Part shown: positions 54,807 through 62,767 of the stretch, piece after piece
Layout: each line of letters begins with the position of its first letter
Position numbering within the stretch: position 1 is the stretch's first letter
Assembly: GCA_040797845.1 (NCBI GenBank)
Contig: JBFNFA010000005.1
Coordinates: 124,001 to 188,000 of the forward strand
Reading direction: 5' to 3'
Source of the DNA: Clostridium_AW sp040797845
GTDB taxonomy: Bacteria; Bacillota; Clostridia; Clostridiales; Clostridiaceae
DNA: 64,000 nucleotides
Made by a program: the position numbers and the translations under genes
Notes under the pieces: model-generated
What the model saw: the letters and a program-made list of their open reading frames with translations, nothing else
The model's database searches: none
Told to the model about the DNA's origin: nothing

Positions 54807-55319
54807 ATGGAAGTATTAACAGCTTTAAGGGAAAGAAGAAGTATTAGATCCTATTTAAATATACCCATAGAGTATGAAAAACTAAGTAGAGTTTTAGAGG
54901 CAGCTAGGATTTCTCCAAGTGCAAAAAACAGACAGGAGTGGAAGTTCATTGTTGTTAAGGATGAGGAAATAAGACAAAGACTTTTACCTGCAGTAAATGG
55001 ACGAAAGTTTGTTGTAGAGGCACCTGTAGTAATAGTTGCATGCGCCACTGAATCATCTTTTATAATGCCATGTGGTCAGCCAGGCTACACTGTTGACTTG
55101 TCTATTGCTATGTCATATATGATTTTAGAGGCTCAGGAACTTGGACTTGGCACCTGCTGGATTGGAGGTTTTTCTGAAGAACAAGTTAAAGAGATTTTAG
55201 AAATACCTGAAAATGTTAGAGTAGTAGCAATGACACCCCTTGGTTATCCAGCAGAAAAGCCAGATGCAAAACCAAGAAAGACGTTAGAGGAAATTGTTTG
55301 CTACGATAAATATAAATAG
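54807..55319 (+). CDS. Nitroreductase-family flavoprotein
   Basis: 170 aa. LRERRSIRSYLNIPI is the FMN-binding start of the nitroreductase family, followed by RISPSAKNRQEWKFIVV and the YMILEAQELGLGTCWIGGF block. It reduces nitro compounds, quinones or other acceptors with NAD(P)H; the substrate is unknown. ATG 54807 follows GGAGGG. Confidence 0.9.
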   Translation: MEVLTALRERRSIRSYLNIPIEYEKLSRVLEAARISPSAKNRQEWKFIVVKDEEIRQRLLPAVNGRKFVVEAPVVIVACATESSFIMPCGQPGYTVDLSIAMSYMILEAQELGLGTCWIGGFSEEQVKEILEIPENVRVVAMTPLGYPAEKPDAKPRKTLEEIVCYDKYK

Positions 55320-55367
55320 CAGTAGAAAGAGAAAAAAGCTATAACAATATAAAGAGGAGAGACGACC

Positions 55368-55396
55368 TTAAAAAAGAGGGAGCCTCTCTTTTTTAG
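55368..55396 (+). terminator. Terminator after nitroreductase gene
   Basis: TAAAAAAGAGG pairs with CCTCTCTTTTTTA around GAG. Confidence 0.8.
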
Positions 55397-55603
55397 TTAG
55401 AAGTTAAAGGAGAAAAATAAAGAGTAAAATATTAGATTTTTATAGGGAGGGATATTTAGATCTGAACATAAAATGATAACATTTCATCATGCACTACCTT
55501 TCAGTTTTCGCAAATTTAACGCCGTAATGTGGCGATTTGTACATTTAAGCATATTATGTATTGATGGCATTAGTCATCAAAATAGCAAGGGAGAGGTAAA
55601 GTG

Positions 55604-57340
55604 ATGAGCAAAAAAATTTATGATTATATCATTATTGGTGCAGGTACTGCCGGAGGAATAATTGCAAAAGAATTAACAGATGATAAGTGCACTTCTGTGC
55701 TTGTCCTTGAGGCAGGAACGAATATGATGCAGGAACTAAGCGGTGGCAGTAACACTGGAGCCAGTGCCTTTAATACTGATAATAAGTATTCATTTAATAT
55801 GCTTACAAAACTTGAGTCAACCATAGGCAACCGACAACTTAGAATATCAAGCGGCAGAACAATCGGAGGAAGCTCTGAGCATAATGCAATGTATGCAGTA
55901 CGTGGAAGCAAGGAGTATTATGATGAACAGGGAAAACTCTTTGGCCCACAATGGAGTTATAGCAGTGTAAGAGATTTATTTATTAAGAATGAAACCTATA
56001 CAGGACAGACACAAGCGTCAAATGAGCGTGGGGTGAATGGTCCTATCTTTGTTAGACAGCAAATGATTCCGGAGAACGGCCTGACAACTATTTTGGCCAA
56101 AGCAACATCAGATGTTTTGAATATCCCTATTGTTGAAGACTATAATACAGGTGTAAGAGATTGTACTTTTTATAAATCACAGATTTTGAATAAAAAAGTA
56201 GATGGCAAGTTTGTTCGTTCGTCTACTGCAACCGGATATTTAAATGAAGAAATTGTAACACAAGGCAACGAATTTCACCCTGATGAGTACGGAGTTTGTG
56301 GCAGGGATTTGGTAATTCTCGCAAAAACTACTGTAGATAATATTATATTTCATCGAAAAAAAGGACAAAATATTGCAGTTGGCGTTAGGTTTGTCCGTGA
56401 CGGAGTATCGCAAGAGGCTTATGCAAGAAAGGGAATAGTTGTATCAGCAGGTAACTTCTCATCTGTTATTCTGCAGCGTTCGGGAATAGGAAAATCTACT
56501 GATTTGGCTAAAGCAGGCATACAAACATTAGTAGAGAGTTCAAATGTTGGCTACAACTTTGTAACACATTTTATTGCCGGAATAGGAATAGAAGTAGAAA
56601 CATCACGACTCCTGGCAGTACAAAATGCAGATCCAGATTTGCCGTTTCCATTAGGTGCTTTTAAAGGTTATGAACCAACTGGAGGTCGACGACTCCAATT
56701 ATATAGTTCTTTAACACCATCCAGTGTCCCTGCTGCAGTAGTAGTTGCTAACAATTTGGCTTTTGATCCAACAAGACCGACTAATGTCATGAGTATTAGT
56801 ATTTATGACCTTACCCCTAAAAGCAGAGGTACCATTATGGTAACACACAGTGACCCTGAGGCTTATCCGTCTCTTGATCTTAACCCTTTGGCCGATGTTG
56901 ATGACTTGAATTTTATGATAGATAGATATATTGACGTATACAATATTATGAAAAAGGCTCGATGTTATGACCCAAGAGGAATTTACAGAGTTGTATACCC
57001 TTCGGAAGATATATTCGAAATAACTGATGAGGCAGAAAAACGAAGAAAACTTGCTAATTATGTAAGGGCCTCTTATGGTAATACAGCTCATTTTGGTGGA
57101 CAGTGCAGGATGGGAAAGAGTATTCAGGATGGAGTTGTTGATGGATTCTTGAATGTATTTGGCACCAAAAATCTTAAAGTTGCCGATCTTTCAATAGCAC
57201 CTATTTTACAGGATGGAAACAATACCATGCCTGTCCAGGTGATCGGCCTGAATGCAGCACGATTTATAAAGAATGATCCAAATCCATGCGTTGTATGTGA
57301 TGAAGAATTAGCTGAGCATTTTGGAGTTTGTATAGAATAA
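55604..57340 (+). CDS. GMC-family FAD-dependent oxidoreductase
   Basis: 578 aa. N-terminal FAD-binding YDYIIIGAGTAGGIIAKEL, the GMC signature region SSGRTIGGSSEHNAMYAVRG, and the C-terminal active site with His in YGNTAHFGGQCRMG and Asn in ILQDGNNTMPVQVIG. GMC enzymes oxidise alcohols, sugars or related compounds. GC content is above the neighbours and such genes are uncommon in strict anaerobes, so acquisition is likely. Its start follows GGGAGAGG; GTG 55601 is an alternative. The substrate and electron acceptor are unknown. Confidence 0.9.
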   Translation: MSKKIYDYIIIGAGTAGGIIAKELTDDKCTSVLVLEAGTNMMQELSGGSNTGASAFNTDNKYSFNMLTKLESTIGNRQLRISSGRTIGGSSEHNAMYAVRGSKEYYDEQGKLFGPQWSYSSVRDLFIKNETYTGQTQASNERGVNGPIFVRQQMIPENGLTTILAKATSDVLNIPIVEDYNTGVRDCTFYKSQILNKKVDGKFVRSSTATGYLNEEIVTQGNEFHPDEYGVCGRDLVILAKTTVDNIIFHRKKGQNIAVGVRFVRDGVSQEAYARKGIVVSAGNFSSVILQRSGIGKSTDLAKAGIQTLVESSNVGYNFVTHFIAGIGIEVETSRLLAVQNADPDLPFPLGAFKGYEPTGGRRLQLYSSLTPSSVPAAVVVANNLAFDPTRPTNVMSISIYDLTPKSRGTIMVTHSDPEAYPSLDLNPLADVDDLNFMIDRYIDVYNIMKKARCYDPRGIYRVVYPSEDIFEITDEAEKRRKLANYVRASYGNTAHFGGQCRMGKSIQDGVVDGFLNVFGTKNLKVADLSIAPILQDGNNTMPVQVIGLNAARFIKNDPNPCVVCDEELAEHFGVCIE

Positions 57341-57400
57341 CTATGCACTAACTCAAGGTTGTCAGATTGATATAAATCATAATAAGAAAAGAAAAACTAC

Positions 57401-57458
57401 CCCCTGGAAAAGTAGAGTCGATAATGACAACTGTCCTACTTGAACAGGGGATTTTTAT
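57401..57458 (+). terminator. Terminator after GMC oxidoreductase gene
   Basis: CCCCTG..AGTAG pairs with CTACT..CAGGGG, followed by five T residues. Confidence 0.75.
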
Positions 57459-57617
57459 GTATGTAAAAAGGTGTAATATTGACAGTCTTTATATTTCAGC
57501 AACGTGCTCAAAATTAAATGTTTAGTTATTCATTTTTCAGTGATTCTTGGTAACTATCTAATAAAGTAACGAATAGAATAATAAAGAAGATTTATTAATT
57601 AGTAGGAGAGAAACTTT

Positions 57618-58595
57618 ATGATAACTTATAAAGTTAAATATGGCGATACACTATATACTATAGCGCATCGTTTCGGAGTTTGTATTGGAAGACTTGCATT
57701 GTCCAACAATATATTTTGCCCACATCAAATATTTGAAGGACAAGAGCTATTAGTTCCAATTACAGTATCAAATAAGGACTTAAGTTCCAGAAACCACAGA
57801 GCAAAATATGATTTAGAGACCATAAAAAATATTTTTTCTCAGGAAGGTACTACTGCGGGAGGAGTTTTTAAGTTTACTTTTCCACGTTTTGATTTAAAGG
57901 TTATAATAGATGACATTATAATAGAACCTAATCTAGCACTAACCTCCTGGGTAGCCTTTAATCAATTAGGAAGTCACAGCATGATGATGGGAGACCTTGT
58001 TTTACTGGAAAATGAAGTAGGTCCTGTTATGTCAAGCCTGATTGAAAATGGAATTGAAGTAACGGGTCTTCATAATCATCTACTGCATGAATCACCACGA
58101 ATTATGTACCTGCACATTAAAGGAGAAGGAGATTCGATTAAACTTGCTCAAAGTGTAAAAAATGCACTTTCTTTAACAGCAACTCCCTTTAACATAAAAC
58201 AACAACAACCACCTTCTCAAATTGATTGGACGGTAATTGAAGATATTTTAGGACACAAAGGCTCCCATAAAGGTAAAGTGCTGCAACTATCAGTTCCAAG
58301 AACTACAATAATTTCAGAAGATGGTCATAAGTTATCCCCAGCCATGGGAATATCACATGCCATTAATTTTCAATCAGTAGGCCAGAACGTTGCTACCACA
58401 GGTGATTTTGTTTTATTAGCAGATGAAGTCAATCCAGCTATAAGTATCTTAAAAAAGAATAATGTTACTGTAACTGCTATTCACAATCATATGCTTACCG
58501 AAGTTCCTCGACTATTCTTCATGCATTTTTGGGCAGTTGACAAACCAAAACGTATAGCGCATACTCTCAAGTCGGTTCTTGACTTGGCGAAATAA
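57618..58595 (+). CDS. LysM protein with two DUF1259 domains
   Basis: 325 aa. Residues 1-50 are a LysM motif (YKVKYGDTLYTIAHRFGVCI and EGQELLVPI), which binds peptidoglycan or chitin. Two DUF1259 domains follow, each with the HNHxL motif (GLHNHLLHESPRIMYLHIKG at about 153-172 and AIHNHMLTEVPRLFFMHF near 294). No signal peptide is visible. The repeated His motif suggests metal binding. The function is unknown. Confidence 0.85.
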   Translation: MITYKVKYGDTLYTIAHRFGVCIGRLALSNNIFCPHQIFEGQELLVPITVSNKDLSSRNHRAKYDLETIKNIFSQEGTTAGGVFKFTFPRFDLKVIIDDIIIEPNLALTSWVAFNQLGSHSMMMGDLVLLENEVGPVMSSLIENGIEVTGLHNHLLHESPRIMYLHIKGEGDSIKLAQSVKNALSLTATPFNIKQQQPPSQIDWTVIEDILGHKGSHKGKVLQLSVPRTTIISEDGHKLSPAMGISHAINFQSVGQNVATTGDFVLLADEVNPAISILKKNNVTVTAIHNHMLTEVPRLFFMHFWAVDKPKRIAHTLKSVLDLAK

Positions 58596-58893
58596 ATTAA
58601 CCGTCATAACTATGAAAAATCGAATAATTTATAAAAAATACCGTATTATCACTTCTATAAGCTACTAGAAATCACTACTACGGAAGATAAAAAACTTTGC
58701 TACAATTAACTATAAGTAAGTTAAGCATAAAATATAAGAAGGATATAAGTAGTATAGAAGTTTTTCTTTGATGAAAAAGTAGATAAGCATTTCATAAATA
58801 ATAACGAATGAGAACCTAAAATTGATAGAGGTTCTCATTCGTTTATTGTTGCTAAAATTACTGAAAAAGCTTCTTTAATTTTATATAGAGTCA
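58596..58893. other. Gap with terminator
   Basis: No gene. The terminator at 58803-58845 is the only clear element. Confidence 0.6.
58803..58845 (+). terminator. Terminator before the csoR operon
   Basis: AACGAATGAGAACCT pairs perfectly with AGGTTCTCATTCGTT, followed by TTATTG. Confidence 0.85.
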
Positions 58894-58922
58894 TTGACAA
58901 TAATTTTTTTAAATATTAATAT
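58894..58922 (+). promoter_or_regulatory. csoR promoter
   Basis: TTGACA (58894-58899), a 17-bp spacer and TAATAT (58917-58922). The -10 element lies inside the left arm of the operator palindrome. Confidence 0.75.
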
Positions 58923-58962
58923 ATACATATACCCCTATAGGTATATGTATATATTAATATTT
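58911..58962. promoter_or_regulatory. CsoR operator, perfect 23-bp inverted repeat
   Basis: 58911-58933 and 58940-58962 are exact reverse complements with a 6-bp spacer; the core ATACCCCTATAGGTAT resembles G/C-tract CsoR sites. It overlaps the -10 element, so bound CsoR blocks the promoter until metal binds. Confidence 0.85.
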
Positions 58963-58983
58963 AATTATTTGGGAGGATAAAAT

Positions 58984-59259
58984 ATGCGTCAATGTATGGA
59001 TGTGCCAAAAATTCAAACTAGGATTAAAAAAATCGAAGGTCAACTTAGAGCTATTTCAGAAATGATAAATAAGGATATTCCTTGTGAAGATATTTTAGTA
59101 CAAATTAATGCAGCTAAAAGTGCATTACATAAAGTTGGTCAAGTAGTGCTAGAAGGACATTTGCAACACTGTGTTCGTGATGGAATAGAACATGGTGATG
59201 CTGACAAAACAATTGCTGAATTTGCTAAAGCAGTAGAACATTTTTCAAGGATGAGTTAG
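58984..59259 (+). CDS. CsoR-family metal-sensing repressor
   Basis: 91 aa, all helical. C34, H59 and C63 have the same spacing (25 and 4) as the copper ligands C36, H61 and C65 of CsoR. IKKIEGQLRAISEMI is the DNA-binding helix region. GGGAGG precedes the ATG. It is followed after 8 bp by a metal P-type ATPase and preceded by a perfect operator, so a metal-inducible export operon is likely, with copper(I) as first guess. Confidence 0.9.
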   Translation: MRQCMDVPKIQTRIKKIEGQLRAISEMINKDIPCEDILVQINAAKSALHKVGQVVLEGHLQHCVRDGIEHGDADKTIAEFAKAVEHFSRMS

Positions 59260-59267
59260 GTGATGAA

Positions 59268-61133
59268 ATGAAAAGATTAATAGAATTTTTTAAAGATGAG
59301 GATAACCGCACTGTACTATTTCTAATAATATCTGCATTATCATTGCTTATCAGCTTTTCACATATTGGAAATTTAAATATTGATGCAGCTTGGGTAGCGA
59401 TTATTTTCTGCGGTGTTCCTATTGTAAAAGGTGCCATTGAGGGACTTATAACAGAATTTGATATTAAGGCAGATGTTTTGGTTGCAATCGCACTTGTTGC
59501 ATCTATTTTGATTGGTGAAACTTTTGCAGCAGGAGAGGTTGCTTTTATCATGACACTAGGTGCATTATTAGAGGAACGTACCGTTGCAAAAGCACGTGCT
59601 GGCATTGAAAAGTTAGTACATCTTACTCCTCGCACCGCAAGAGTTGTTCGTGATGGAGTAGAAAGCATAATACCTGCCAAGCAAGTTAAGGTTGGAGATA
59701 TGCTCCGTATACTTGCAGGGGAAACCATTGCTGTTGATGGCGTTATTATTTCTGGACAAACCTCTATTAATCAATCAGTAATGACAGGTGAATCACTGCC
59801 AGTTGATAAAGGTGTAGGTGATGAGGTTTCTAGTGGAACGGTTAACCAGTTTGGTGCCTTTGACATGAAAGCTACCAAGGTTGGTGAGGATAGTTCATTA
59901 CAGAAAATGATTAGACTTGTTGAGTCTGCTGATGCAAGCAAAGCTAAAATTGTTGGTTTGGCAGATAGATGGGCTACTTGGATAGTTGTGATTGCTCTTG
60001 TATCTGCTGTTGGTACATGGTTTGTTACAGGTGAAATTATTCGTGCAGTTACAATTCTTGTTGTGTTCTGTCCCTGTTCTTTAGTGCTTGCAACTCCTAC
60101 TGCCATTATGGCTGGTATTGGTAATGCTACCAAGTTTGGTATTCTTGTTCGTGAAGGAGATGCTCTAGAAAGACTATCAAAGGTAACTAGAATTGCTTTT
60201 GACAAAACTGGTACTCTCACTTATGGCAAACCTGATGTTGTAGCAGTACAAAGTTTTAATATTGATATAAGCTCAGAAAAATTGTTAACACTGACAGCTT
60301 CTGCTGAACTACGTTCCGAGCATCCATTAGGTAAAGCTATTGTTTCCTACTTTAGAACTACATATAATAGAACTTTAGGAGATCCTCAAGAATTCGCAAT
60401 GATTGCGGGTCGTGGAGTTAAAGCAACCGTTGCAGATAATGTAATTTTTGCTGGAAATGCTGAATTGCTAATTGAAAACTCTATAGTAATATCTAAAGCT
60501 ATGCTGGATAAGGCATCTACATACAGAAACGACGGTTGCACAATTATCTATGTTGCCATAAACGGCTGTGAGACTGGTTTTGTAGCCTTATCTGATACAT
60601 TACGTGAAGATTCTGTAGAAATGATTAGAAGACTACATGACCTTAATGTAGAAAGCGTATTGCTAACTGGAGATAATCCACAAGCAGCTTCTCATATCGC
60701 AAAAAGTGTTGGCATTGCTAATGTTTACTCCGAATGTTTGCCAGAAGATAAAATGTTTGCCATTGAACAATATCAAAATAAAAACGAGATGGTTTGCATG
60801 GTCGGGGATGGTATTAATGATGCACCTGCTCTTAAAAAAGCATATGTAGGTGTTGCAATGGGTGGCATTGGTAGTGATATTGCTGTTGATGCGGCAGATA
60901 TTGCCCTTGTTAGTGATGATATTAAATCTATTCCTCATCTATTAAGTTTATCGCAAAAAACTATGACTACAATTAAATGGAATTTAGCTCTTTCTATGCT
61001 GCTAAATTTTGTAGCTATTATATTAGCAATGACGGGGATTTTAAATCCAATACTTGGTGCTTTAGTGCATAATGTAGGCTCTGTTGCAGTTATTATAAAT
61101 TCCGCATTATTATTAAATTTTAAAAGTAAATAA
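59268..61133 (+). CDS. Heavy-metal-translocating P1B-type ATPase
   Basis: 621 aa. TGES (173-176), ion-binding CPC (268-270), phosphorylation site DKTGT (312-316), HP motif in SEHPLG, and MVGDGINDAPAL. There is no N-terminal HMA domain. The last membrane region has HNVGS rather than the clear copper-type or zinc-type motif, so the ion is not certain; CsoR pairing favours copper. It starts 8 bp after csoR and exports metal across the membrane with ATP. Confidence 0.92.
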   Translation: MKRLIEFFKDEDNRTVLFLIISALSLLISFSHIGNLNIDAAWVAIIFCGVPIVKGAIEGLITEFDIKADVLVAIALVASILIGETFAAGEVAFIMTLGALLEERTVAKARAGIEKLVHLTPRTARVVRDGVESIIPAKQVKVGDMLRILAGETIAVDGVIISGQTSINQSVMTGESLPVDKGVGDEVSSGTVNQFGAFDMKATKVGEDSSLQKMIRLVESADASKAKIVGLADRWATWIVVIALVSAVGTWFVTGEIIRAVTILVVFCPCSLVLATPTAIMAGIGNATKFGILVREGDALERLSKVTRIAFDKTGTLTYGKPDVVAVQSFNIDISSEKLLTLTASAELRSEHPLGKAIVSYFRTTYNRTLGDPQEFAMIAGRGVKATVADNVIFAGNAELLIENSIVISKAMLDKASTYRNDGCTIIYVAINGCETGFVALSDTLREDSVEMIRRLHDLNVESVLLTGDNPQAASHIAKSVGIANVYSECLPEDKMFAIEQYQNKNEMVCMVGDGINDAPALKKAYVGVAMGGIGSDIAVDAADIALVSDDIKSIPHLLSLSQKTMTTIKWNLALSMLLNFVAIILAMTGILNPILGALVHNVGSVAVIINSALLLNFKSK

Positions 61134-61556
61134 AAAATTTTATTATATAAAATAGCAAAAAACAAGATGAAGAAAAAATGCTTCATCTTGTTTTTGTTTT
61201 GGGTTTCACATGAAAAAAAGCTATTAATCAATATATTGGGATGAATCGTCGATTAATTCGCTGTAAGTATATTATAGTATTAAATTATGTAGGTGATATG
61301 AAGAAATTAATAAAAAACCTAAAAAATCAATGTTTATAAATAGTTGGTTGTAAAATTTTTTAGATGATATCTTCACATGTTCTACATAAAAAATTGATAT
61401 TATATGGAAAGTATTTTTCCGTATTGGCAGTTTTTGATATTTTTATTCTTTTCAATAGTTTTAGAAAAAAGACACCAGTGGAATGTGGGGTGGGAAAGAA
61501 TTTAAAAAACTTAGTATATAAGCATATAAAATAGATGATTTACAAGGAGGAATGGG
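61134..61556. other. Gap after P-type ATPase gene
   Basis: No gene. The terminator at 61158-61200 is clear; the rest is AT-rich and carries the leader of the NlpC/P60 gene. Confidence 0.6.
61158..61200 (+). terminator. Terminator of the csoR-ATPase operon
   Basis: AAAAACAAGATGAAG pairs perfectly with CTTCATCTTGTTTTT around an 8-base loop. Confidence 0.9.
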
Positions 61557-62660
61557 ATGAAAAGAAGGCTAAAATGTTTTATGATGATGTTTATAATAAT
61601 AGCAGTTTCAAATAAGCCAGTGCTAGCAGCACCAACATCAGACCAGGTACAAACCCAAAGAGAACAGTTGGAAGTAGAGAAAAATAACCTAAAAAAAGCA
61701 CAAGAGAAGAGATTTGAGATAGAGCAGAAAATAGAAAACTTAGACGTTCAAATTGAAGATACAATGGATAAAATAGATAAAAATAAGAAACAAATGAACA
61801 AGATACAGGAAAACATTAAAGTTACAGAAGAGGAATTGAAGCAGGCGAAAGAAGAATTTAAGAAAGAGCAAGAACTATTCTCTAAAAGAATAAGAGCAAT
61901 TTACATAAATGGAACAAGTGGATACTTAGAGATATTATTTGAATCAGATGGGTTCAGTGATTTTATCTCAAGGGTAGAAAACATAAAAAGCATTATAGAA
62001 TTAGATAAAAAAATTATGGCAAACATTAAATTGAAAGAAGTACAGTTAAATAATAAAAAAGAAGAGTTAGGTAAACAAAATAATAAACTATTAGCATTAA
62101 ATAGTGAAAATAATAAGAAGTTGGACAATCTAAAAATAAGTAAAAGTGATCAAGATAAGTTGATTAAAGAAGCGGAAAGACAAGAGAGATTATATGCTTC
62201 AGTGGTAGACGAATCTCAGAGTAAATTAAATGAAACTTTAAGACAAATTCAAGAAATAAAAAATTCTACCCCTAAATATACTCCTTCAAGGGGAGCAGCA
62301 TCAGCGTCAAGTAATAATGTTGTTGCATATGCTTCTAATTTTTTAGGAACACCTTATTTATGGGGAGGTACAACACCAGCTGGATTTGATTGTTCAGGAT
62401 TTACTCAATATGTATATAAGCATTTTGGTATAAGCTTAGGAAGGACTACTTATGATCAAATTAATAACGGCTATGGTATTTCAAGGGAGGAACTTCAACC
62501 GGGAGATTTGGTATTCTACGGAAAAGGAGGAAGCCCAACACATATGGGCATATATGTTGGCAACGGAATGTACATACATGCACCGAGAACAGGGGATGTG
62601 GTTAAAATATCACCATATGATAGATCAGATTATATTACAGCAAGAAGAGTTATGAGATAG
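61557..62660 (+). CDS. Secreted NlpC/P60 peptidoglycan hydrolase with coiled coil
   Basis: 367 aa. Signal peptide about residues 1-24 (hydrophobic core FMMMFIIIAV, cleavage near VLAAP), a long coiled coil to about 235 of the PcsB/CwlO type, a Ser-rich linker, and an NlpC/P60 domain with Cys in FDCSGFTQYVY, His in PTHMGIYVG and His in MYIHAPRTG. It would cut the D-Glu-DAP peptide bond at the cell wall; the coiled coil suggests control by FtsEX as in CwlO relatives (inference). AAGGAGG upstream. Confidence 0.92.
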   Translation: MKRRLKCFMMMFIIIAVSNKPVLAAPTSDQVQTQREQLEVEKNNLKKAQEKRFEIEQKIENLDVQIEDTMDKIDKNKKQMNKIQENIKVTEEELKQAKEEFKKEQELFSKRIRAIYINGTSGYLEILFESDGFSDFISRVENIKSIIELDKKIMANIKLKEVQLNNKKEELGKQNNKLLALNSENNKKLDNLKISKSDQDKLIKEAERQERLYASVVDESQSKLNETLRQIQEIKNSTPKYTPSRGAASASSNNVVAYASNFLGTPYLWGGTTPAGFDCSGFTQYVYKHFGISLGRTTYDQINNGYGISREELQPGDLVFYGKGGSPTHMGIYVGNGMYIHAPRTGDVVKISPYDRSDYITARRVMR

Positions 62661-62725
62661 AGGGACAGTTTTCTGTCTCTTATTTTTATTAACATTAAAA
62701 TGGTTAAACCATGGGATATGAATTA

Positions 62726-62757
62726 AAAAAACTAGGAGTGAAACCCCTAGTTTTTGT
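62726..62757. terminator. Bidirectional terminator
   Basis: AAAAACTAGG pairs with CCTAGTTTTT around a 10-base loop and ends two convergent genes. Confidence 0.85.
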
Positions 62758-62767
62758 GATAAAGTAA

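Noticed and set aside
62452..62655. 67-aa ORF inside the NlpC/P60 gene
   Set aside because: Frame shadow over the catalytic domain.
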